Positions 52,154-59,416 of a stretch of DNA of 64,000 nt are shown here, in pieces. Source of the stretch: Acidobacteriaceae bacterium. Its GTDB lineage: Bacteria; Acidobacteriota; Terriglobia; Bryobacterales; Bryobacteraceae. Under the pieces are notes generated by a model. The model did not search any database and was not told the DNA's origin. It was given only the letters and a program-made list of their open reading frames with translations. Both the position numbers and the translations under genes were made by a program. The stretch spans positions 186,001-250,000 of the forward strand of contig JAFAYI010000006.1 of assembly GCA_019240475.1 (NCBI GenBank), given 5' to 3'. Position 1 is the stretch's first letter; each line of letters opens with the position of its first letter.

Positions 52154-54901
52154 TCACCGCTTCTTCAGCAGTCCGGTAGCTTTCCGCAGCGGAGCGGTCA
52201 ATTTCCAGGATCGAGAGTTTGCCATTCCTTCAAGAGTCCGATGCGCGATCGACAGGTCGCGTTCCAGTTTGTCGACGCACCCTTGCAATCGGCGTACTTC
52301 ATCCTGAGATCTGTTCCGCTCTTTCTCATTCTCCCGTAGAGTCTTGATCGTCAGCTCACGCTTCCGAATTGCTTCCTTAATGCTTTTCATGTATTCGCCG
52401 GTGTCACTGGCGATTTTCTCCAGAAATCTACTATGCACCTCGGGAGCGTGCCTTGCCAGACGTTGCTCGCCTCTTCCGTAAGTGGAGTAATGATCCCATG
52501 CGGTACCGTAGCCGCAAGCCACATATTCGCGAGCGACATCCCAGTTCGCCAGCATATACGCCATGGAGCGCACAGGGGCCGGATCTACTTGCCTGGTGGC
52601 ATGAAAGGCTTCGTAAAGATCCGCTCCTCTCACCGGTTTGGCCAGATGGCACGCTTGAAGCGCGGGCCGCCAGGAGTTCTTGGCAACCGTGTCGATATGG
52701 CGCTCGGACTGAATGCGTTCGGTGATTTCGGGGAGCTTCTTCCATCCTTCACGATGTTGGTACTCCAGAGCCGCCGTCCATTCCTCGTAAGTGTTGCCTA
52801 TTACGCTCAACCCTTCTTGCAGCGGCGAATCGGAGTATGGAGGCGCCGCGCTATAAACACCGGCGTGCCCATATCCGGCGAAAAGGAGGATCTTGAGGTC
52901 GCTCTTGCCCGCGACGAAATCCAGCGTCTCCTGGTCAGCTACGGTTTCGAGCGGGGCGACACCGACACTGGACGCCGCGAATTCCAGCAACTGCAAGTTA
53001 GACGTAAAATCGATTTCGCCCATAAATACCTGATGCTTGAACTTAGGCTGTTTTAAGACCTCGGGTCCGATCAGAACAATGGGCAGCGAGTACTTGTGGG
53101 AGAAATCGTCGACGGCGCGTACGACCGCTTCGCGGCTATCGCCCAGAGCGGCAATATCGCTTTGAATCCAGAGAATCTGTTCCGGTTGAGAGTAACTTCT
53201 CGACGGCACTCCTTGAGGAAACGGCAGTGCGTTCGGCGTGATATACGCCTTCCCCTCGAGCGGCATGCCGGAGTACTTCTCCAGATTGCGGACCAGCCTG
53301 GGATTCGGCGTGGTCAAAACCGTGCAAAATCGCAGACCCGAAAGCAATTCCCCTTCGGTCGGTCCCTGGCGGAAAGCTGGGCGGCTCAGTAGATTATCGT
53401 CGCAGTCCAGAGCGAAAGACAACCCGAGATTGTGCAGAGTTTCGACGATGTATTCTGGCACCGCCCTTTGAATCACGAGCGCGTGGTACCGATTCTGGTC
53501 GTCTCGTAAGTCGTGAAACGACGGGTCCACTATCTTCAGGGCAGAGATGTAGCCTTGACGTTGAAGCGCGCGCAATGGATTGCTGATTCTAAGTTCGCGT
53601 AAACTTCCAGCGCCCGGAGTGACAGCGAGAACCCGCCCAAGCGATTCCGGCTTGAGGTCGGAACTCGGGTGTATAACAGCGGGAGCCGAGGGCCGCGAGC
53701 GCTTGGCGACCGGTCCGGCGCACAGATCCAGCAGAGGGCGCATGCACTCGTTTCCGGCAAACTCGGAGACAGCCAGTCGTCTGGCGTTACACGATAGCTT
53801 CTCGACAAGGGGCAGGCCACCGGAGGCGAGCTGCTCGAACACGGATTCAAGCGGAGCGGTGTCGGCCGTCGACAGTGTCCAGCCTGCGTTATAAGTCTCA
53901 ATCAGCTTCGACAGAGTGGCGTAATTGTTATAAATGACCGGCGTCCCTGAAGCGAGAAACCCAAGAGTTCTCCCCGTCACGGCTAGCTCCCTCTCAAACG
54001 TGTACTCCATGAGTTCCAGCGCGCACCAAGCTGTGGAGAGAACCGCCATAACATCTTCAATGGGCTTATACCCGTGATATTTTACGCATCGATGCTCCTG
54101 GAGTTGTTGCAGCATTCTCTTGACATCCGCTTCATTCGGCATTCCCGCGTGAGGCTCTCCGAAGACATGTAGGATGGCTCCTTCTATTCCGTCGAGAATC
54201 GAAGCTGCCGCAAACAAGAAGCGCTCGGGATCTTGCCAGGGATAAAATCCACCCGAGTACACGACCGTTAACTCCGAGGCGGGGTTGCGGGAGAGAGGCG
54301 CGCATTCATAAGTCGAGGGGCAGACAAGCAGTTTGAGTTCACTGAAGCTAAACCCTGCCAAAGTACAATAAGCAGACCAAAAATACTTCTGCCGCTCCGA
54401 TACGGTCATTACGTAATCGACATCCCGCATCTTCTGTACTAATTCCAAGCAGCGGGCTTCCAGGATCGCGCCGTCACGCATGGCGGTTTCCATGTCGGGC
54501 GCATTCATGAAGAGTCCTTCGAACTGCATCGGCCCGTTGAAATCGACAATGTTAACGATTTCGTTGCTGAACCGGGACAGCGTTCGGAACGTATTTACAT
54601 TGCAATAGATAGCGATTTCCGGCTGAATACGGTTCAGAACTACTTCAGGTTCGCCAAAATGCTCACATGCCCAGATCTCTTCCTGGCTAAGTTGAGGCAA
54701 CACTCGCGCTTTGTTCTTTCTCCCGATAAAGTTATTAAGCGGCATGCTGAAAGTTACTTTGTGCCCGGCCCTTCGCAGAGCGCTGATGATTTGCATGCTG
54801 CGATTTCCGCCTGCGGTGTGCGGGCAGCCGGGAAATGGCAAGAAATCGGAAGTAAAGACGTGTATGCTTTTGTTCGTAACCTGGTTTAAGATGCTGCTCA
54901 T
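52154..54901 (-). CDS. Two-module GT-B glycosyltransferase with C-terminal coiled coil (915 aa)
   Basis: Two GT4-like modules are joined: residues about 10-395 (IHVFTSDFLPFPGCPHTAGGNRS ... TVVYSGGFYPWQDPERFLFAAASILDG, VTGRTLGFLASGTPVIY) and about 430-730 (ALRRLRISNPLRALQ-type text, LDCDDNLLSRPAF, ILWIQSDIAALGDS, FAASSVGVAPLE). A 50-residue unit, EYVACGYGTAWDHYSTYGRGEQRLA, resembles the repeats of the next gene. A charged coiled coil follows (about 835-895) and the end SRSWKLTAPLRKATG is the tail found in many polysaccharide glycosyltransferases. The double design suggests two successive sugar transfers. It lies 37 bases upstream of the methyltransferase gene. Confidence 0.85.
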   Translation of the reverse strand: MSSILNQVTNKSIHVFTSDFLPFPGCPHTAGGNRSMQIISALRRAGHKVTFSMPLNNFIGRKNKARVLPQLSQEEIWACEHFGEPEVVLNRIQPEIAIYCNVNTFRTLSRFSNEIVNIVDFNGPMQFEGLFMNAPDMETAMRDGAILEARCLELVQKMRDVDYVMTVSERQKYFWSAYCTLAGFSFSELKLLVCPSTYECAPLSRNPASELTVVYSGGFYPWQDPERFLFAAASILDGIEGAILHVFGEPHAGMPNEADVKRMLQQLQEHRCVKYHGYKPIEDVMAVLSTAWCALELMEYTFERELAVTGRTLGFLASGTPVIYNNYATLSKLIETYNAGWTLSTADTAPLESVFEQLASGGLPLVEKLSCNARRLAVSEFAGNECMRPLLDLCAGPVAKRSRPSAPAVIHPSSDLKPESLGRVLAVTPGAGSLRELRISNPLRALQRQGYISALKIVDPSFHDLRDDQNRYHALVIQRAVPEYIVETLHNLGLSFALDCDDNLLSRPAFRQGPTEGELLSGLRFCTVLTTPNPRLVRNLEKYSGMPLEGKAYITPNALPFPQGVPSRSYSQPEQILWIQSDIAALGDSREAVVRAVDDFSHKYSLPIVLIGPEVLKQPKFKHQVFMGEIDFTSNLQLLEFAASSVGVAPLETVADQETLDFVAGKSDLKILLFAGYGHAGVYSAAPPYSDSPLQEGLSVIGNTYEEWTAALEYQHREGWKKLPEITERIQSERHIDTVAKNSWRPALQACHLAKPVRGADLYEAFHATRQVDPAPVRSMAYMLANWDVAREYVACGYGTAWDHYSTYGRGEQRLARHAPEVHSRFLEKIASDTGEYMKSIKEAIRKRELTIKTLRENEKERNRSQDEVRRLQGCVDKLERDLSIAHRTLEGMANSRSWKLTAPLRKATGLLKKR

Positions 54902-54949
54902 GACAATCAGTAGTGCGTGGCCGTATTCCTAATGGAACAGTGCAAGCAC

Positions 54950-55927
54950 TTACAATTTCATCAGTTCACTCAGTTCCGAAAGCTGCGAGAGATGAAGGCG
55001 AAGGCTTTGTTCATAACTCTGTAGGAATGCCGGCCCGGCATAATCTACGCCTCCGTGGCCTAAATGCGACGGCGCAAGATAGCCGTTAGCTGGGCCTTCG
55101 GTTACATAATGTTCGAAGCCACTGGCGTAAACGCCGGCCGTCAACTGCTTCACCACCTCCGGATAAGCTTCCCGATATGCGGCTTCATTGAAATAAGGGG
55201 ACGGGCTGTTTCCCAGGCGTCTTCCAAACAACATGTAATGCTCATACGCCGGAGCAACTTCCGGCTTGCCGCCTTCGGCAGGTCGGTACCCGCCGTACTG
55301 GATGGAATACCACTGCGGATCGAAAAACGGAACTGGGCACGCTCTCGCTTTTCTTTCAGACAACAAGTAATGAACTAGCGGATACGACCGGACTCCAGCG
55401 GTAATCTCCGGCATGTGATTCTTGCGATACCACTCCGCGTTGAAGTAGATGCTCGGCGAAAAGCCCTGCCGGACTCCGTAGAGCAGGTAGTGTTCGAATC
55501 CGCAAATCAGATTACGGCTTGCGACCGCCGAGGCTACCTCGACATGCTGCCGTTGATACCAACGGTCGTCGAACCAGAATGCCGGGTTATAGTAATTACG
55601 CGCGCCCTCCGCAACGTAGTGTTCCCATGCCGAGCGATACTTGCCCTCGCTTATCAGCCGTTCGACCGCCGGATATTCGTGCCTATACCAGAACTCGTCG
55701 AAAGCAAGGTTCGGGCTCCTGCGCTCCGGCGCGGCATGACGCAAGTAATCCGAAACGCAGTCTCCCGGCGCGAGCGCCTCTTCTTGCGTTTTCCCGAACT
55801 TCCTCCAGTACCAGATCACATCCACGCCGCCGGCGGCTCCGCTTATATCCTGGCCGAAGGCAAAGTGCGCAGGAGACAACCACAGCGGTGATGCTCTTAA
55901 AGCACAGATCAACCGTTCCTTGTTCAT
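54950..55927 (-). CDS. Repeat protein of six WY/HY units, glycan-associated
   Basis: The whole 325-residue protein is built from units of about 45-50 residues. Each starts with an aromatic pair and Asp or Asn (F-x-x-x-W-Y) and ends with H-Y-x-x-x-G. Examples are FDEFWYRHEYP ... AWEHYVAEGARN, FDDRWYQRQH ... GFEHYLLYGVRQG, FNAEWYRKNH ... LVHYLLSE, FDPQWYSIQYG ... AYEHYMLFG and FNEAAYREAYPE ... GFEHYVTEG. There is no catalytic motif, signal peptide or membrane helix. Units of this kind are usually attached to glycosyltransferases, and one occurs in the neighbouring two-module enzyme. It may bind glycan or scaffold the synthesis complex. Confidence 0.75.
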   Translation of the reverse strand: MNKERLICALRASPLWLSPAHFAFGQDISGAAGGVDVIWYWRKFGKTQEEALAPGDCVSDYLRHAAPERRSPNLAFDEFWYRHEYPAVERLISEGKYRSAWEHYVAEGARNYYNPAFWFDDRWYQRQHVEVASAVASRNLICGFEHYLLYGVRQGFSPSIYFNAEWYRKNHMPEITAGVRSYPLVHYLLSERKARACPVPFFDPQWYSIQYGGYRPAEGGKPEVAPAYEHYMLFGRRLGNSPSPYFNEAAYREAYPEVVKQLTAGVYASGFEHYVTEGPANGYLAPSHLGHGGVDYAGPAFLQSYEQSLRLHLSQLSELSELMKL

Positions 55928-55939
55928 ACCACTAATAAG

Positions 55940-56980
55940 TCAACTTAGATACGAGGCCTGCGCTTTGTATTTCAACCAGCTGGGAGGCATGTTCTTCGTT
56001 ACTTCGATATCGGCAAAACCTTCAAGCGGACGCATTCTCACGGACCGCGCCCACCTGGCCATTCGAGCCAGCCCCTGGTCGAGTGAGGTCTGCCTCTCGG
56101 AACCGAACACCGAACGGGCTTTCGAGTGATCGCTGAAGGCATGGAGAACTTCGTTGCGGGGAGTAAGATGCTCGACGGGATGGCCGGGCTTGCCCATTGC
56201 TTCGGCGACGCGTACTGCCAAGTCGTTGATCGCGTATGGTTGATCCGCCCCGATGTTGAAAACTTCGTTTTGGGCCGCTCTCACAAACGGCGAGCTGGCG
56301 ATAGCTGGCGCAATATCTCCAACGTAGCTGAATGCCCGCTGCTGCGTTCCGTCGCCGAAGATCGTCATCGGCCTATCTTCGAGGATTTGCTTCATGAAGA
56401 TACCGATTACATTCCGGTATGGATCCGCTAGATTCTGATACTCGCCATAAACGTTATGCGGCCGGAAGGTTACGAAATTTAACCCGAACATCTCGTGCGC
56501 GCAGCGCAAATCCATCTCGACTGCGAGCTTAGAGATTCCGTATGGATCCTCCGGATGGGGCGTTTTGTGTTCGGCCATCGGCGGCTCAATCGCCCCATAT
56601 ACGGCGATCGAGCTGGTGAACACAAAGCACTCGGATTCAGCCTTCACGGCCTCGTTAATCAGATTGATGCTGCCGATAAGATTATTTGTATAATTAAATC
56701 GACGGATAAAATGCGACAACCCTTCAGCCGCATAGGCCGCCAGATGATAAATAAAACGGAAATTATATTTTTGGAAAAGACGCGCTAGTAATGCGGTGTC
56801 TGTGATGCTTCCCTTTACGAAATCGATGCCGCCAGGTAAGTTCTCCTGGTACCCGCCCGTCAAATCGTCTAATGCTACGACCGATACGTCATTTAGATTT
56901 TGTAGCTCTCTAACTACATGAGCTCCTACAAAGCCTGCGGCGCCAGTTACCAGCGCGTAACGTTTACGATCAGTCGACAT
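55940..56980 (-). CDS. NAD-dependent nucleotide-sugar epimerase/dehydratase
   Basis: The extended SDR fold is clear: LVTGAAGFVGAHVVREL for NAD, VALDDLTGGYQENLPGG, and the catalytic Ser and Tyr-x3-Lys in FTSSIAVYGA and DPYGISKLAVEMDL. RPHNVYGEYQNLADPY and FGDGTQQRAFSYVGDI match UDP-glucose 4-epimerase-like members. I choose the ATG at 56980 (MSTDRKRYALVTG); an earlier in-frame ATG at 57019 would add 13 residues. The gene is the first of the minus-strand glycan run and diverges from the pyruvyltransferase-like gene. The sugar is unknown; UDP-glucose or GDP-mannose derivatives are likely. Confidence 0.87.
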   Translation of the reverse strand: MSTDRKRYALVTGAAGFVGAHVVRELQNLNDVSVVALDDLTGGYQENLPGGIDFVKGSITDTALLARLFQKYNFRFIYHLAAYAAEGLSHFIRRFNYTNNLIGSINLINEAVKAESECFVFTSSIAVYGAIEPPMAEHKTPHPEDPYGISKLAVEMDLRCAHEMFGLNFVTFRPHNVYGEYQNLADPYRNVIGIFMKQILEDRPMTIFGDGTQQRAFSYVGDIAPAIASSPFVRAAQNEVFNIGADQPYAINDLAVRVAEAMGKPGHPVEHLTPRNEVLHAFSDHSKARSVFGSERQTSLDQGLARMARWARSVRMRPLEGFADIEVTKNMPPSWLKYKAQASYLS

Positions 56981-57060
56981 AAATTGCACGTTCCTCGAGC
57001 AGACGCCCGCCAACCCCAACGAAACGGATTATAGCATCGGCATAACAGAATTTCCGGAAT

Positions 57061-58059
57061 ATGAAACGGCTGAATGCACTGTTCTGTTCTACATGCTCCT
57101 GGAATCCGGGTATTGAGTGGATCGAGCTCGGAGCCCGGAATCTATTTCGCCGATTGTGCGGCATTCCGGGCCTGGAATGGCGCGTGCATGAAAGCGCTCG
57201 CTCCAGCGTTCGCCCTGCATCGGCGCGCGAGGCGCCCCAGCCTCCTCATCAGGGGAACAGTGTGACGCATGCCGACGTGGTGGTCGCGGCGGGCACGCCT
57301 GAGTGGAGCGGCTCTCAGTTCCGGGTTCTACTAGATTTGCGCGAGGCCGGTAAGTTTACGTGGCTCTTCTTGGGCGTCGATCACTCCGAGAAGGATCTGA
57401 GACTGACTCCAGCAGAATGCGCCGCGCTTTCCGGCGCCACGATGCTCACCCGCTCGCCCTTCGCTTACAATGCCTTGAAGGATGTTGGTTTCGAGTCGCG
57501 TCTGTTGCCTTGTCCCTCGCTATTTGCTTCGGAATGGGAGGATCCTCCCCGCCGGTTCGGATCTCTGGCCGTGGTATGGGAGGCCGACTGCGCGTTTCAT
57601 GGACGACAGCCGCCTTGGCTCGGTCGAGCGATGCAGCGTTCGATTGCACAATTGAGGCAGGAGTACGAAGTTCATCTGCTTTATCGCAGCATTGCGCAAT
57701 CTCTCGAAATGGCAGCCGATTGGCCGCGCGACAGGCTGTATTGTCCGGATTCATCCGCGCTCCTGAGTTCCATGAGCCAATGCGATGTGATCGCGACGAA
57801 CTCCGTACACGCCGCCTTTGCTGCCGCGTCGTTGCTAAAGCCCGCAATCCTAGTGACCGGCGACGCGCAGCCGTCCTCCGCCGCCGCGTTGTTTCCTTAC
57901 CTGCCCTCCAGTTCGCCCGGAGAGTTACTTGACCATTTGCGCCGGATCGATATAGAAGCGCTTCCCCGCTCCCTGCTGAATTGGAAGCGCGACGTTGAAA
58001 CTCAGTACCTGGAGATTTTGTCGGCTTGGATTCATAATCATGGTTTCCATCTCGTTTAA
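57061..58059 (+). CDS. Polysaccharide pyruvyltransferase-like or GT-B-like protein (332 aa)
   Basis: No firm family is recognised. The text VVVAAGTPEWSGSQFRVLLDLREAGK, ATMLTRSPFAYNALKDVGFESRLLPCPSLF and DVIATNSVHAAFAAASLLKPAILVTGD resembles the last two motifs of the pyruvyltransferase family (v-R-d-x-x-s ... l-x-p-C-P, and R-l-H-a-x-i-a-a), here with Thr-Arg-Ser and Asn-Ser-Val-His. A one-residue shift of that pattern would also fit a degenerate GT-B enzyme. It is soluble, with no signal peptide. It overlaps the next gene by 20 bases and so is co-translated with it. Confidence 0.6.
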   Translation: MKRLNALFCSTCSWNPGIEWIELGARNLFRRLCGIPGLEWRVHESARSSVRPASAREAPQPPHQGNSVTHADVVVAAGTPEWSGSQFRVLLDLREAGKFTWLFLGVDHSEKDLRLTPAECAALSGATMLTRSPFAYNALKDVGFESRLLPCPSLFASEWEDPPRRFGSLAVVWEADCAFHGRQPPWLGRAMQRSIAQLRQEYEVHLLYRSIAQSLEMAADWPRDRLYCPDSSALLSSMSQCDVIATNSVHAAFAAASLLKPAILVTGDAQPSSAAALFPYLPSSSPGELLDHLRRIDIEALPRSLLNWKRDVETQYLEILSAWIHNHGFHLV

Positions 58060-59416
58060 GACAGTGCTCGACCAAAGCAAGATCGAAGGTGAGGCGCCGC
58101 GAACTTCAGCCATACACAGCGGCAATGGGGGCGACGTTCTATATTCGTTGCCGACTGTCAAAGCTCTGGGCGTTCGACATCTGATCCTGAACGTCTATCG
58201 TTCGCCTGACCCGAACCGCAAGCTCACGGAAGAAATGGCTCGCGGCCTGGTGCCGCTGCTGCTGGCTCAAGACTACATCGATCGCGTGACAATCGTGAAG
58301 GCCGGCGTACCTCTTGAAGATGTCGATCCGGACTGCATTGGGGTTGACTTCATTCTCGATCGCTTCCGGACCGTCGAGTTCACACACACGCATCTGATGC
58401 ACGCTTATGCCCGCGCTCTTGGCGTTGAAATCGATCCAAACGAACCCTTCTTGTCCGTTCCGGAGGAAGGTTCCGAACGGGCCGGGGTGGTCCTTTCGCT
58501 TACACCGCGTTACCGGGCGCTTACCGACGAGTTTGTTCGCGAACTCGGACTCTATTTCGAGGACATTGTGGCGGTGGGAATTCCGGACGAGTGGCGCGCC
58601 GTCTCCGGATTCGATGCTCGCGTAAGGACCTGTCGGGATTTTCTGGAGTTAGCTCACATGATCCAGCACTCGGCTCTGTTCATCGGGAATCCGAGTTTGG
58701 CCAGCGCGATCGCCGAGGGGCTGAAAGCACCGCGAATTATCGATTTGCCGTCGGTCGCGAATGCTTTTCCCATCGGCCCCCGCGGCTACGTTCTTCCGGC
58801 GCGCCGCGCCGATCTATTCGACATCGTGCGTCGCCTGTGCCCGGACAATCTGCCCATCAACTCCCTCTATGGCGACCTGAACGCCTCGCTCCAGCGCCTG
58901 AAGGAGGAGAACGAGAAGCTGCGCCAAGTGGCCGAATGGGCCGCTGCGTGTTTGAGAGAGATCCAGCCGAGCCACGCCAAACCTTTTCCGGACGCCATCT
59001 CTCTAATTCGCGAGGCCGAAAAAGGGCGCGTCATATTGGCCGGCGGTTCTGAAACCAGGCTCGAACCGGACAACCAGGCCATCTATCTTCATCCTGGGCC
59101 CGGAAACTCAGAGGCGAAAGCGCGCTTTGAGGACATGGAAATAGCCGGCTTGAACACGTTCGAATCCGAGATTTCTGTTGATAACGAGCACGCAGCCCCG
59201 ATCAGTTTCCTCTTTCGTCTTTATGACTCACGAGGCGAAGCTGTGTTCGAGGCTTCTAAAGAGGTAGCAAGCGCCTCGAAAGTTCAGTGGCGGCTCCAGT
59301 TCGCCCCCATTTACGGTCGGATTACGGTAGAGCTTGCAACTCGGATGAGCGACTCTGCCCATAGCGAGCGCTTCGCCTGGGCGCGCTTCAGAAACTCTGA
59401 GTTACGAATGAAGTGA
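58040..59416 (+). CDS. ADP-heptose:LPS heptosyltransferase-like protein with extra C-terminal domain
   Basis: The ATG at 58040 overlaps the previous gene by 20 bases. AIHSGNGGDVLYSLPTVKALGVRHLILNVYR is the N-terminal pattern of GT9/heptosyltransferase-like proteins (G-D-x-x-x-x-L-P), and FIGNPSLASAIAEGLKAPRIIDLPS matches the second half (G-x-D-S-x-x-x-H/A region). A charged helical segment follows (about 295-330), then a beta-rich C-terminus of about 110 residues (ISFLFRLYDSRGEAVFEASKEV). The last is not recognised and may be a carbohydrate-binding fold. 3' ends overlap with the facing YfhO-like gene by 29 bases. Function is inferred from family and context. Confidence 0.7.
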   Translation: MVSISFKTVLDQSKIEGEAPRTSAIHSGNGGDVLYSLPTVKALGVRHLILNVYRSPDPNRKLTEEMARGLVPLLLAQDYIDRVTIVKAGVPLEDVDPDCIGVDFILDRFRTVEFTHTHLMHAYARALGVEIDPNEPFLSVPEEGSERAGVVLSLTPRYRALTDEFVRELGLYFEDIVAVGIPDEWRAVSGFDARVRTCRDFLELAHMIQHSALFIGNPSLASAIAEGLKAPRIIDLPSVANAFPIGPRGYVLPARRADLFDIVRRLCPDNLPINSLYGDLNASLQRLKEENEKLRQVAEWAAACLREIQPSHAKPFPDAISLIREAEKGRVILAGGSETRLEPDNQAIYLHPGPGNSEAKARFEDMEIAGLNTFESEISVDNEHAAPISFLFRLYDSRGEAVFEASKEVASASKVQWRLQFAPIYGRITVELATRMSDSAHSERFAWARFRNSELRMK

